Assembly: GCF_017052585.1 (NCBI RefSeq)
Contig: NZ_JAFFHZ010000001.1
Coordinates: 1 to 64,000, forward strand
Direction of reading: 5' to 3'
Source of the DNA: Paenibacillus apiarius
GTDB lineage: Bacteria; Bacillota; Bacilli; Paenibacillales; Paenibacillaceae
Length of the DNA: 64,000 nt
Part shown: positions 53,096 through 61,392 of the stretch, piece after piece
Layout of the letters: every line of letters starts with the position of its first letter
Position numbering within the stretch: position 1 is the stretch's first letter
The notes under the pieces: model-generated
The model's input: only the letters and a program-made list of their open reading frames with translations
Database searches by the model: none
Told to the model about the DNA's origin: nothing
Made by a program: the position numbers and the translations under genes

Positions 53096-53112
53096 ATAAT
53101 ACCAGGTACTAA
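53096..53112 (-). promoter_or_regulatory. FapR-like operator before bkdAA
   Basis: The minus strand reads TTAGTACCTGGTATTAT. The known FapR operator is a TTAGTACC-TGG/A-TACTAA palindrome: one half-site is perfect and the other has two or three changes. It starts about ten bases downstream of the expected transcription start, a usual place for a repressor. FapR responds to malonyl-CoA. Confidence 0.5.
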
Positions 53113-53129
53113 GACTTGAGTCTAATACC

Positions 53130-53135
53130 ATTATA
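53130..53135 (-). promoter_or_regulatory. -10 element of bkdAA
   Basis: A perfect TATAAT on the minus strand about 95 bases upstream of the bkdAA start; the -35 region is poor. Confidence 0.5.
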
Positions 53136-53179
53136 ACCTTTAGTTTTTGAAAAAGAAAACGTCAGATCCGTCCAGCTTG

Positions 53180-54607
53180 TCACATGCTTAACGATTGTCC
53201 GTCAATCGCCAACATCGCTTCTCCCATAATTTCAGACAGAGACGGATGAGGGTGAATGACATGTCCCATTTCCCAAGGCGTGGCATCCAGCCATTTGGCC
53301 ACTGCCGCTTCGCCGATGAGCTCGGTAGCATGCGGGCCTACTATATGAACGCCAAGCAAATCGTTGCTCTTCGCGTCCGCAATCACTTTCACGAATCCAT
53401 CCGTTTCCCCGTGCACGATAGCTTTGCCAATCGCCTGAAACGGCATTTTGCTCACTAGTATATCCAATCCGGCTGCTCTCGCTTCCTTCTCCGTCCAACC
53501 TATAGAAGCCGCTTCCGGCATCGAGTAAATGCAACGCGGAATGCGACGGTGATCGAGGGCAATGGCTGCTTGTCCATTAAAGTGGCCAACGGCGGCAAGC
53601 GCTTCTGCGGACGCTGCATGGGCAAGCTGGAGCCCGCCAATGACATCGCCAATGGCATAAATATGCGGTTCATTCGTCTGCATCCATTCATTGACCCGGA
53701 TAAAACCGTGCGCAGACTCGATGCCAGCATTCTCCAGTCCAATATTTTCAATGTTGGCTTGTCTGCCTATGCATACGAGAAGCTTGTCTGCAATTATGCT
53801 GGATGTCTCTCCTCCTGCTTCCACAAGCAAATGCACCTCGCCTGCCGCTTCGTCTACATGTATCTCATCCGGTTGTATTTTGGCTTGCGTATGTATACGA
53901 GCCCCTCTCTTCTTAAGCTGCCGCTCAAGCTCGCGCGAGATGTCTTCATCCTCCTGCGGCACGATATGCGTTGCAGCCTCGATGACATCCACTTCCACGC
54001 CGAAATCGATGAGCATGGACGCCCACTCCATTCCGATAACCCCCCCGCCCACGATGGCAACCCGGCGGGGCAAGGCCGTCCATTCCAGCGCCTCATCCGT
54101 CGTAACTACATAGGTGCCGTCAACTTGAAGCCCAGGCAATGTGCGCGGTCTGGATCCGGTCGCTATAATCAGCTGCTTCGGCACGATCGTCTCCGCTTCG
54201 CCGTTATCGCTCTCAACGGCTACCGATCCGCTCTTCGGAGAGAAAATCGACGGCCCCATCACTCGTCCGTTGCCGTGAATGACCTCGATTTGGTGCTTGC
54301 GCATCAAGAACTGCACTCCGCGATGCAACTGCTCGACCACTTCCTGTTTCCGGGCTTGCGCACGTTCAAAATTAAGCTTAACTCCTTCGATCTCGATGCC
54401 GAACATGCTGCCATTCTGTGCTTGTCTGTACAGTTCTGCGCTCCGCAGGAGCGCTTTGCTCGGTATGCAGCCGCGATGGAGGCAGGTTCCGCCCAGCTTC
54501 TCCCGTTCGATGACCACTACCTTCTTTCCCGCTTGCGCGGCCGCAATTGCCGCAATATATCCACCCGTTCCGCCGCCGAGTACGGCGACGTCCACTTGTT
54601 TTGTCAT
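53180..54607 (-). CDS. lpdV: Dihydrolipoyl dehydrogenase (E3) of the branched-chain complex
   Basis: 475 residues. FAD fold GGGTGGYIAA at 11-20, redox disulfide C42-C47 (GGTCLHRGCIPSK), NAD loop GGGVIGMEWAS, and the catalytic HPHPSLSE near the C-terminus. It re-oxidises the E2 lipoyl group. It lies upstream of E1/E2 on the same strand but has a separate promoter. The gene order (lpdV-E1a-E1b-E2) is that of the B. subtilis bkd operon; ptb, bcd and buk, which precede it there, are absent here. Confidence 0.93.
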   Translation of the reverse strand: MTKQVDVAVLGGGTGGYIAAIAAAQAGKKVVVIEREKLGGTCLHRGCIPSKALLRSAELYRQAQNGSMFGIEIEGVKLNFERAQARKQEVVEQLHRGVQFLMRKHQIEVIHGNGRVMGPSIFSPKSGSVAVESDNGEAETIVPKQLIIATGSRPRTLPGLQVDGTYVVTTDEALEWTALPRRVAIVGGGVIGMEWASMLIDFGVEVDVIEAATHIVPQEDEDISRELERQLKKRGARIHTQAKIQPDEIHVDEAAGEVHLLVEAGGETSSIIADKLLVCIGRQANIENIGLENAGIESAHGFIRVNEWMQTNEPHIYAIGDVIGGLQLAHAASAEALAAVGHFNGQAAIALDHRRIPRCIYSMPEAASIGWTEKEARAAGLDILVSKMPFQAIGKAIVHGETDGFVKVIADAKSNDLLGVHIVGPHATELIGEAAVAKWLDATPWEMGHVIHPHPSLSEIMGEAMLAIDGQSLSM

Positions 54608-54651
54608 TTGATAAACACTCCTTTAGACGGAATTTCCACTATAAACGAATG

Positions 54652-54674
54652 TTCAAAACCCACTTTTGAACAAC
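54652..54674. promoter_or_regulatory. TGTTCAAAA palindrome in the lpdV leader
   Basis: TGTTCAAAA, five bases, TTTTGAACA: a perfect 9-bp inverted repeat about 25 to 45 bases downstream of the lpdV transcription start. Half-site relatives lie at 54850 and 54870-54908. It is an operator candidate; the protein is unknown. Confidence 0.5.
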
Positions 54675-54704
54675 CTTTAAAACGCTCGACTCCAATGGTT
54701 CTAT

Positions 54705-54733
54705 TGTACTCTCTTTTTGTTCACCCGCCAAAC
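54705..54733 (-). promoter_or_regulatory. SigA-type promoter of lpdV
   Basis: Minus strand TTGGCG (54728-54733), 17 bases, TACAAT (54705-54710): 4 of 6 and 5 of 6 to consensus, about 100 bases before the ATG at 54607. Confidence 0.6.
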
Positions 54734-54869
54734 ATGTTTCTCCAGCGCGGACACCAAATGAGCAGGAAAGATTAGACATGTGCCGCAAATCACGGTAAGA
54801 TAAGGAGAAATAAATCTAATCACGCATATATCGAACAACCTCTAATAGTACATGTTCAGAAGTAATGCA

Positions 54870-54908
54870 TGTTCAAAGAGGGGCGCTTTTCAGGGCACTT
54901 TTTGAACA
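54870..54908. repeat. Inverted repeat TGTTCAAA...TTTGAACA
   Basis: Perfect 8-bp arms 23 bases apart, between the divergent lpdV and yqzF-like genes. Its right arm with the following CCTCTAAAA is also the third direct copy of a GAACA-ACCTYTAA element seen at 54670 and 54834. Confidence 0.5.
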
Positions 54909-54939
54909 CCTCTAAAATGAACTGACAGGTGAACTCATT

Positions 54940-55239
54940 ATGAAGCAAACGCATGTCATCACTCGTTTTATCGCCATATTGTTGCTGGTTTTGCCTGGCA
55001 TAGCAGCTACATACGGCTTTCTCGTCATGAAGAATGTCATCTTCCAATACATTGCCGACAAAGGGAATGATGCTATCTCCAACCCGACATTCGGTTGGTT
55101 GCCGCTTTTGGGCGGGTGTATGCTGTTCCTCATTGGCGCAGGCTTTATCGGCGGATGGATCTTCTATCGTGACCGCAAACGGAACTATGTAGCGGCACGC
55201 TTCCGCAAGAAACGGCCCAAGCCCGCTTCATTGAAATAA
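54940..55239 (+). CDS. yqzF: DUF2627 membrane protein (YqzF type)
   Basis: 99 residues with two membrane segments (FIAILLLVLPGIAATYGFLV and LPLLGGCMLFLIGAGFIGGW) and a basic C-terminus (RKRNYVAARFRKKR). It lies next to the bkd cluster as does yqzF in Bacillus. The function is unknown. Confidence 0.85.
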   Translation: MKQTHVITRFIAILLLVLPGIAATYGFLVMKNVIFQYIADKGNDAISNPTFGWLPLLGGCMLFLIGAGFIGGWIFYRDRKRNYVAARFRKKRPKPASLK

Positions 55240-55241
55240 TG

Positions 55242-55283
55242 AAGGCCCCCGCCATTCGATGTCATTCGAGTGGCGGGGGCCTT
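55242..55283 (+). terminator. Rho-independent terminator of yqzF
   Basis: A perfect 13-bp GC-rich stem (AAGGCCCCCGCCA with TGGCGGGGGCCTT) follows directly after the stop. Confidence 0.85.
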
Positions 55284-55352
55284 ATTCTATGGAGGCGGCG
55301 GCTTCACCTTACGCGTGGAAACCGCCCTGTCCGTACGGCTATAACGGCCGCA

Positions 55353-56888
55353 TCATTTGCCGGTGTCTTCGTCAGATGGACGTTCCCCGGCAGTGCGCTG
55401 CGTCCCGCCGTGTGCCGCTCCATCCTGCCCGGAGCCTTCCGTCGTTGAACCGGATTGCCCCAGCTTCGCCTTCAGTCTGGCGAGTTCCTGAGCGATGATT
55501 TCCTCTTTCGACAGCTGTTCCGGCTCGGCACGTTCAGACTGCTGCGCGCCCGCATCCGCGATTTCACTTGCAGATGGCACTTCTTGCGCCTCCAGATGCG
55601 GCACCTCATTTTCACATTCCTTAGACGCCATGTCAGGAGAACGCTCCGGCTCTTGCTCGGCCGTCTCATTGCCGCTGTCCGAATGAGGGGGCATCACGTC
55701 CATGTCACGTAACATACGCTCCGGTATCGTAATGACATTTCGCGTGCCGCTCATTTTTTCGTAGAAGAGACGCTTATCCTTTTTAAATAAATGAAGCAAA
55801 AGATGAATGAACAGCACTCCATTGAAAATGAGCCACGCCAAGAAAATCGCTACCATAATAAGAGGGGAATCCATCACTTCGTTGAAATTCAATACATACC
55901 AGAACACGTAGTTGATACCGCCGATACCGAAATAAAGAAGCCCGTATCGTTTGACCAATCCGATAAAGGATACGACACGCTGCTGTTCTTCTGAATTCAA
56001 TCGGTCCTCTTGCAGATGAATACGTGTCACCCACTTGCCGAACGTCTTGCCTTCCGTAAATAGCGGCATCACAATGAAGTAGATGAATATGCCCGCTGCC
56101 AAATAAATAGGGTTCATATTTATTAAATCAAAGTTCGCCATGCTTTCTTTATATACTAGAGCAGTGTACACGATGTACACGCAGCCCATCACGATGGACA
56201 GGACGATCGAATCGAGCCACACGGCGATAGCTCTGCGGATAAATCCAACCGGCTTGCTCTTCAAATCGACATTAGCGTCCAGTTCGTGCGAACGAGGCAG
56301 GAAGTACGTAATGAGCGGCGCCAGCAAAAACCCCGTCATTCCGCCTAACGTGTTCAGAAGCAAATCATCGACGTCGAACAAACGGTATGGGCAATCGTAA
56401 ATGCCATACAGTCCGGTTCGCTGCGTGACTTCGAAGAACAAGGATACCAGCAGCGCAATCACGGTCGTCTGCAAGAAAGATCGGCGGAAGTAATAACGCA
56501 AATACACGCCTAACGGCAACGTCAACACCATATTAAACGCCGCTTGAAAAAAGGCCCGCTCCTGCAACAAATATACGTAAGTGCTCGGATGCGACCATTC
56601 GACTCTGGATTCCTTCACAATATCGCGAATGAACTGAAACGGCCTCAGCTGCTCAAATACGGCGCTCGACCGCTCCACGCAGTTATGCGTTTGCGCGGGC
56701 AGTGGGAGAATGACGAGATAAAAAGCGGAAATAAAATAAAGCAGCATGGAATAAAGCACGAGAGAACGCACTTTATTAACGTACCCGTATCTGCGGTACT
56801 GCACGATCAGAAACGGAAGCGTCAAAAAAAACGCTGCAAAAGGAAATGTAATCAGTGCACTCTTAATCGGAAACAAATAAGCGTTCAT
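55353..56888 (-). CDS. VanZ-like and RDD-domain membrane protein
   Basis: 511 residues from the ATG at 56888. Residues about 1-205 form a VanZ-like membrane domain (LYSMLLYFISAFYLVILPLP, FNMVLTLPLGVYLRYYF, DVDDLLLNTLGGMTGFLLAP). Residues about 215-390 are an RDD domain (FIRRAIAVWLDSIVLSIVMG, GKTFGKWVTRI). A long acidic, Glu/Gln/Ser-rich cytoplasmic tail follows (about 400-511), likely disordered. Fusions of this kind are known in Paenibacillus; the function is unclear. Confidence 0.8.
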   Translation of the reverse strand: MNAYLFPIKSALITFPFAAFFLTLPFLIVQYRRYGYVNKVRSLVLYSMLLYFISAFYLVILPLPAQTHNCVERSSAVFEQLRPFQFIRDIVKESRVEWSHPSTYVYLLQERAFFQAAFNMVLTLPLGVYLRYYFRRSFLQTTVIALLVSLFFEVTQRTGLYGIYDCPYRLFDVDDLLLNTLGGMTGFLLAPLITYFLPRSHELDANVDLKSKPVGFIRRAIAVWLDSIVLSIVMGCVYIVYTALVYKESMANFDLINMNPIYLAAGIFIYFIVMPLFTEGKTFGKWVTRIHLQEDRLNSEEQQRVVSFIGLVKRYGLLYFGIGGINYVFWYVLNFNEVMDSPLIMVAIFLAWLIFNGVLFIHLLLHLFKKDKRLFYEKMSGTRNVITIPERMLRDMDVMPPHSDSGNETAEQEPERSPDMASKECENEVPHLEAQEVPSASEIADAGAQQSERAEPEQLSKEEIIAQELARLKAKLGQSGSTTEGSGQDGAAHGGTQRTAGERPSDEDTGK

Positions 56889-57047
56889 GAATAATCCTTC
56901 CCATATCAAATTGTCGCAAAATTAATGTACCGACTTCAGTGGCGGTTGTCAACCCTATATCATTGACGCAATAAACAAATAACCGCCCTTCATTAGCCTG
57001 CGTTATGAACTAATGAACCGAGCGGCATCTATGTATTCGGATCTGGT

Positions 57048-57749
57048 CTAACGAATAAATATCCCGCCGAACGGTATCGTCTCTCTCATGATTCTTTTAA
57101 CCAAGCCGTCCCCTTCTAAATCATGCTCCAATTGCCGATCGTTTATGTTCGTTTGCAGGAGGACATGCCCAGTTCCGGTTATTTCCCATTGAACATTCAT
57201 ATTCTGGCTCGCGATCGAGTTGCCGTACACGCATGGCTTCAGCGTCGCGTTCTCCGGATAAGCGACAAGGCAGCCGATATTCACGTAGGTGGGTTGCTCC
57301 GGGTGCAGCTGTAACGAATACAAGGGTCCGTTCGATAATATGCCCAGCAATCCATCGTCCGCATGGAACTTCATTTTGACGATTTCTTTTGTAATGAGCA
57401 CATTTTTCAGCGTTTGGACGCGCCGCTCTACGTGAATGCCTTCGGTGTAGAACAAGATATGCTTCCATTCAAACAGCAGATCGCTGCCCTCCGTAATATG
57501 CAGCGTCTTCAAGCAATATCCGTTCGGCAAGCCGAGCATGACGCAAGACGGTCCGCTAATTCTGGATTGAATGAATTTGCGTTTGCGGTACATCCCTGCA
57601 ATGTCCATGAACCGATCCTCGCGGTTGGCGGAATCGCCCTGGAACGCGATGATTTGCCGCGGGTGCAAAATATAAACGGCCTCATCCCCGCTCAGATGCA
57701 GCGAAGTCATCTGTGCATGCAATTCTTGGGCTTCTTGAATGACTTCCAT
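57048..57749 (-). CDS. AIM24-family protein
   Basis: 233 residues from the ATG at 57749 with GAGGAG upstream. The longer frame to 57914 overlaps the next gene and is rejected. It shows the AIM24/TIGR00266-like beta pattern (VYILHPRQIIAFQGDS, ILSNGPLYSLQLHPEQPTYVNIGCLVAYP) with a closing LIKRxx-type end. The biochemical role is not known. It follows a membrane coiled-coil protein by 11 bases, so the two are co-expressed. Confidence 0.65.
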   Translation of the reverse strand: MEVIQEAQELHAQMTSLHLSGDEAVYILHPRQIIAFQGDSANREDRFMDIAGMYRKRKFIQSRISGPSCVMLGLPNGYCLKTLHITEGSDLLFEWKHILFYTEGIHVERRVQTLKNVLITKEIVKMKFHADDGLLGILSNGPLYSLQLHPEQPTYVNIGCLVAYPENATLKPCVYGNSIASQNMNVQWEITGTGHVLLQTNINDRQLEHDLEGDGLVKRIMRETIPFGGIFIR

Positions 57750-57760
57750 TACATTCTCCT

Positions 57761-58195
57761 CTATTTCAACGTTCTGCGCCAGACGAAGATACGCAGCACC
57801 CGGGTAAGAATGATATATAATACGACCAGACCAATCCCTGTGCAGACAGTAATCACAATCCGTCGAAATTGCAGCTTTTCCTGCAGCTTCGCTTCCACAT
57901 CCTTCTGCTCCCATTGATCAATGCGCTTGAGCAATTGTTCATTTTGCTGCCGCAGCGACTCGTTCTCTGCCTGCAATTGCTGCTGCATGGCATCCGATTG
58001 GCGCTTTGCCTCTTCAAGCGACTGCCGTGTTTCTTCATATTGCTGCTTCATCTGTTCAAAATCAGCCGGAAGCTCTGACAGCTTCTGCAGGAATCCAGCG
58101 TGAGCGGACGGACTCGGAACAAGGAACATCATGCTGAAAAAGAGCAGCAAGATTAGCCATGGCGCCTGCTTCCCCTTTTTCTGTCTTGATTGCAT
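57761..58195 (-). CDS. Membrane protein with coiled coil
   Basis: 144 residues with GGAGG upstream. N-terminal signal or membrane segment (WLILLLFFSMMFLVPSPSAHA), a coiled coil at about 45-100 (QQYEETRQSLEEAKRQSDAM), and a second membrane segment (IVITVCTGIGLVVLYIILT) near the C-terminus with a basic end. The coiled coil would lie between two membrane anchors on the outside. It is co-transcribed with the AIM24-like gene; the function is unknown. Confidence 0.65.
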   Translation of the reverse strand: MQSRQKKGKQAPWLILLLFFSMMFLVPSPSAHAGFLQKLSELPADFEQMKQQYEETRQSLEEAKRQSDAMQQQLQAENESLRQQNEQLLKRIDQWEQKDVEAKLQEKLQFRRIVITVCTGIGLVVLYIILTRVLRIFVWRRTLK

Positions 58196-58413
58196 GCCAT
58201 CCGCCTCCTTTTGAGATTATTTCAACTTCTCACCTATCAGTCGACAATTTTCATCAATATTATAGCATATCTTTATCGTTCGAAAAGGAAATGAAAGGTT
58301 ACAAAATCATTAGATGAGGGTTGATTTTCGGAGAAAATGGCCGTCCACCGGAACCATTTAGAGCATTTGTGCTTACTATATCAGTAATGCAGGACTCATA
58401 AGGAGGAACCGGG

Positions 58414-58533
58414 ATGCGTGATGAGGATCAGCGGAAGATATTGCTTGTCGTTACCATAATTGTGTTCTTAGCCTTCGCATACGGTTTCGTGGAAGGCACG
58501 GCACCAGAATCGGAAGGTACGATTATTCCGTAA
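58414..58533 (+). CDS. Small single-span membrane protein
   Basis: 39 residues, ATG at 58414 with AGGAGG at 58401-58406. Basic N-terminus, one membrane span (ILLVVTIIVFLAFAYGFV) and an acidic tail (EGTAPESEGTIIP). It is the first gene of a two-gene unit with the ORF at 58551. The family is not recognised. Confidence 0.6.
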   Translation: MRDEDQRKILLVVTIIVFLAFAYGFVEGTAPESEGTIIP

Positions 58534-58550
58534 ACTTGACAAGAAGGTGA

Positions 58551-58841
58551 GTGTCAGTGACCTTTTCGAGAGGACGGCAAAAAAAATGCAGCGATAACAA
58601 TAAAAATAATAAAAAAAAAAGAAACGGAACGAAATTATCTGTCGAGCAAATAGCGGTCATTGCCGCGTTGTTAACCAATTCACTTAAAGTGCAGTCGATC
58701 CTCGTAGACCGTAACCAAGTGGTGGAAGTGCTGCTTACCGGGTCTCTTCGCAAAAAGACGCAAATGGACCAGCTGATTGAACAAATAAGCGACCTCTCCA
58801 TTGGAGATTTGCTAGAAAGCCTGAACAATCTAAATAAGTAA
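58551..58841 (+). CDS. Small basic protein with an A10 tract near its start
   Basis: 96 residues from the GTG at 58551; a GTG at 58557 is an alternative. The first 27 residues are rich in lysine and asparagine (NNKNNKKKRNGTKLS), encoded by a run of ten A at 58611-58620. The rest is helical (VEQIAVIAALLTNSLKVQSI and LRKKTQMDQLIEQISDLSIG). The pattern VIAALLT.SLKVQ and QLIEQISDLSIGDLLE gives no family I recognise. The A-run could slip and switch the gene. Confidence 0.55.
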   Translation: MSVTFSRGRQKKCSDNNKNNKKKRNGTKLSVEQIAVIAALLTNSLKVQSILVDRNQVVEVLLTGSLRKKTQMDQLIEQISDLSIGDLLESLNNLNK

Positions 58842-59051
58842 TACGGCCTAGACAACTTGCTAATTCTAACTTCACAGATATTAGTTGATGTATCCCCCAC
58901 CTTGTAGGAGCGAAAGTCTTATTTTTAATTGTTCGCCCTGCTTTGCACGAATATAGGACAAGCACACAGTGTAGAGCAGAGCCAAACAACATCGTGAAAC
59001 ACGACGTCTGGCCGGAAAAGAATATAAGTGGATAAATAAAGCGGCCCTGAC
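58842..59051. other. Non-coding stretch, left part
   Basis: Part of a 530-base interval without a supported gene. A minus-strand frame (58881-59129) is open but low in complexity and I do not accept it. Confidence 0.35.
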
Positions 59052-59143
59052 TTCCCCATTGGCCAGTCCTGCAAGGACTTGGGCAATGAGGGGCGTCGAG
59101 CCGGATATAACGCCTTCTGCTGTTATCAACTTCCTCGGCTAAG
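59052..59143. repeat. Nested hairpin region
   Basis: A hairpin of about 15 bp (59054-59092: CCCC, CATTG, CC, AGTCC pairing with GGACT, GG, CAATG, GGG with a TGCAA loop) is followed at 59099-59143 by a second stem in which AGCCG pairs with CGGCT and ATAAC with GTTAT. There is no T-run, so these are not terminators. They may be a structured RNA or the relic of a mobile element. Confidence 0.5.
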
Positions 59144-59375
59144 TAACGTTGTCTGAATCTTGTATAATTTCTTCTAAAGTGAAAGGATTCGGAATGTTTA
59201 AAGTTAAGTATTTTCCGTATAACTTATGGATATCAATGACCAACTTTTGAGCCCCCTATTCAACATCGTCATATCAAAGTAAAATATTGTTATTCGTGAA
59301 ATTACTCATCCCTATCAATGTTTATATGTTTCTTGAATTTATCTAGTTATTCCTTATAATAACGGGGGGATTTTT

Positions 59376-59909
59376 GTGGAGATATTGGGAGAGAAACTAT
59401 TGCTGTCACAGATTACAATCAATGATTTGGATTTTATATGCAGGATAGAATGCGATAGGTGTCTATGGTATTTTGAAGAAGATCTACAGACGGAACAAGC
59501 CGTTAGAGAGAAATATCTACATAAAATCAATGAAATTGACGATGCATGCAGTTTTGATTTTATTGTAAGTTTAACTGAGGATGATAAGAAAACACTCATC
59601 GGTTTAGCGCAAGTTTGGAGCTATATCGAATACAGAAAGAGCTGGGAGTTAGGATATGCGATTCTTCCGGAATACGGGAGTAACGGTTATGGAACTGAAG
59701 CGGCCAGACTATTATTGAAATTTGCATTCGAAACATTAGATGCCCATAAAGTGGTTGGAATGTGCAATTCAAAAAATACTCGTTCAGCATCACTTATGGA
59801 ACGTATTGGCATGACTAGGGAGGCTATTTTTAAAGAAGAGCTTTTTTGGCAAAACCAATGGACCGATCAATATTATTATTCAATTCTGGAAAAAGAGTAT
59901 TACGTCTAA
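59376..59909 (+). CDS. GNAT-family acetyltransferase (RimJ/RimL type)
   Basis: 177 residues from the GTG at 59376 with GGGGGGA upstream. Acetyl-CoA site is visible as ELGYAILPEYGSNGYGTEAA, with AFETLDAHKVVGMCNSKN and the MERIGMTREA end typical of ribosomal-protein and small-molecule N-acetyltransferases. The substrate is unknown. It is an isolated gene with its own terminator. Confidence 0.85.
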   Translation: MEILGEKLLLSQITINDLDFICRIECDRCLWYFEEDLQTEQAVREKYLHKINEIDDACSFDFIVSLTEDDKKTLIGLAQVWSYIEYRKSWELGYAILPEYGSNGYGTEAARLLLKFAFETLDAHKVVGMCNSKNTRSASLMERIGMTREAIFKEELFWQNQWTDQYYYSILEKEYYV

Positions 59910-59932
59910 CGCCCTACCTTTCGTGCAAGATG

Positions 59933-59964
59933 AAAAAAGCACCTTTAGGTGCTTTAGGTGCTTT
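59933..59964. terminator. Terminator between converging genes
   Basis: AAAAGCACCT pairs with AGGTGCTTT, which occurs twice in tandem (59947-59955 and 59956-59964), so two alternative hairpins exist. It has runs of A and T on its sides and suits both strands. Confidence 0.75.
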
Positions 59965-59979
59965 TTTTATTAATAACAC

Positions 59980-60438
59980 CTAACTGCGAGTGTCTATTAC
60001 CAGTCTGTACGGTGTGTTAGGATCATAATCCGAAGGGTATCTCCCTCGCACTAATACATACACGTCTTCACCCGGATTAATAGTGGTTGTCAGAAAACGC
60101 GGTATTGCAGGACTACCGTAGTTGCCCTCATCTTTGAACGAAATAACTTGTCCGTCATTTTTGAATACAATAAACATCAGATCATACGTTCCACCACTAT
60201 TAGGTGGGGTAAATAACGCTGCTACTGTACGCATGCCTGGAGTAGTGTTCTTTACATGGTAGAAATCGAGATCATCGGGAGCGTCGAGGTAACCGCCATG
60301 CTCATGCACATAGCCAAGGTCAACCTCAATTGCAGTATCAAAGGTATCTGCAACACCTTTTTGCGCAAAAGCAGATGGTGCAAAAGTTAGTATTAGCACG
60401 GAAGTAATCAAGGCTGTTATTACTTTTCTTATTCTCAT
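59980..60438 (-). CDS. Secreted PPC-like domain protein
   Basis: 152 residues from the ATG at 60438, nine bases after GGAGG; the ATG at 60444 is too close. Signal peptide (about 1-27, cut after FAQ). The mature part resembles a pre-peptidase C-terminal (PPC) beta-sandwich: DLDFYHVKNTTPGMRTVAAL, then FIVFKNDGQVISF, then EDVYVLVRGRYPSDYDPNTP. Such domains normally trail secreted peptidases; here it stands alone. Confidence 0.65.
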   Translation of the reverse strand: MRIRKVITALITSVLILTFAPSAFAQKGVADTFDTAIEVDLGYVHEHGGYLDAPDDLDFYHVKNTTPGMRTVAALFTPPNSGGTYDLMFIVFKNDGQVISFKDEGNYGSPAIPRFLTTTINPGEDVYVLVRGRYPSDYDPNTPYRLVIDTRS

Positions 60439-60444
60439 AAACAT

Positions 60445-60745
60445 TCGCCTCCAAATGCAATATAAGTCGGCCGAACTCTTAACAAAATATTACTAATTAA
60501 TCAATCTTCTGGTATATAGTACGATAGGGCTAATATTTTGTCGGTTATTAAACATTAATGTAATATTCTATAAAGAAAACTTAATCTAAGTGGATTGTGG
60601 ACATAGCGAGGGTGTAAAATAGAGTATGCCTTTCTCAGTTACTTATCTTACTGTTGCTCCAGAATAAATGTAGTGACTTGTACACATAAAGAATCGGAGA
60701 TATGAAAGAGCGTTCGAACATTCGGAATACAGGGGCTCGGTACAC
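60445..60745. other. Non-coding spacer with a copy of the ankyrin-family promoter motif
   Basis: No supported gene. TATATAGTACGATAG at about 60513-60527 matches the ankyrin/stalk promoter core TATATAGTACAATAG at 14 of 15 positions, but no ORF follows on the plus strand, so it may be a stranded relic. Confidence 0.4.
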
Positions 60746-60777
60746 AAAAAGCCCCGTTTTATTGAACGGGGCTTTTT
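60746..60777. terminator. Rho-independent terminator
   Basis: AAAAAGCCCCGTT pairs with AACGGGGCTTTTT. It follows the minus-strand gene ending at 60803 and works in both directions. The same core recurs at 61371-61392. Confidence 0.8.
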
Positions 60778-60802
60778 CCTTTATAAAACAATCATTGTGG
60801 TA

Positions 60803-61045
60803 TTAAATTTCTTTAAAATGGAGCACAAAGCCTGGTCTTCCTGCATTTTCAACTTGGCATTTATAAACAACATTATCTATAGAAATAACTGCAGGTCTAT
60901 CGTATTCTACAAATTCGTATGCTACCTTTTCTTTCACACAATAACGTTCAATTTCATCTAAAAATGCTTGTTTATTCTTTGGAAGTTGATCCAATTCGAC
61001 TGTAAAACCTTTCTTCAAAATCTTTTTCCAAAGATTTTCCATCAT
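60803..61045 (-). CDS. Small cytoplasmic protein of unknown function
   Basis: 80 residues with GAGGGGG upstream. No membrane segment. The pattern is alpha-beta (QAFLDEIERYCVKEKVAYEF and RPAVISIDNVVYKCQVENAG), suggesting a small ferredoxin-like fold. The family is not recognised. Confidence 0.6.
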   Translation of the reverse strand: MMENLWKKILKKGFTVELDQLPKNKQAFLDEIERYCVKEKVAYEFVEYDRPAVISIDNVVYKCQVENAGRPGFVLHFKEI

Positions 61046-61370
61046 GATTGTCCCCCTCTTTTATAATTGATTACTACTTATAATTCTATTATACAATATC
61101 CTTTTCTTCGCGAAGAATTTATAATTTTATTATCGCATCTAAGCTAATATCTTTCACTAGTCCTTTTGTGACAGACTAAACTTCGGTGAGTTGGTGAAAT
61201 GATCGAATAGGCTACGCAAACGGACGTGGAGTCTCCGATGTATCGAGAGGGCGAGCCGTATACTATTCCGGTCGTCGCGTGACACGCGGCTTGGTTCGCC
61301 GTAGTCAGTCCCCCTCAAATTTAAGGCGCGAAAACGATCTGCGAGAGGAGTACGTGGAAAAACAAGTAAA

Positions 61371-61392
61371 GCCCCGTTTTATTCAACGGGGC
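61371..61392. repeat. Second copy of the GCCCCGTT hairpin
   Basis: GCCCCGTT pairs with AACGGGGC, almost the same sequence as the terminator at 60746-60777 but without the flanking T-run on the plus strand. Confidence 0.5.

Noticed and set aside
58881-59129. 82-codon minus-strand frame in the hairpin region
   Set aside because: The frame covers the long inverted repeats, has no ribosome site and no recognisable domain.
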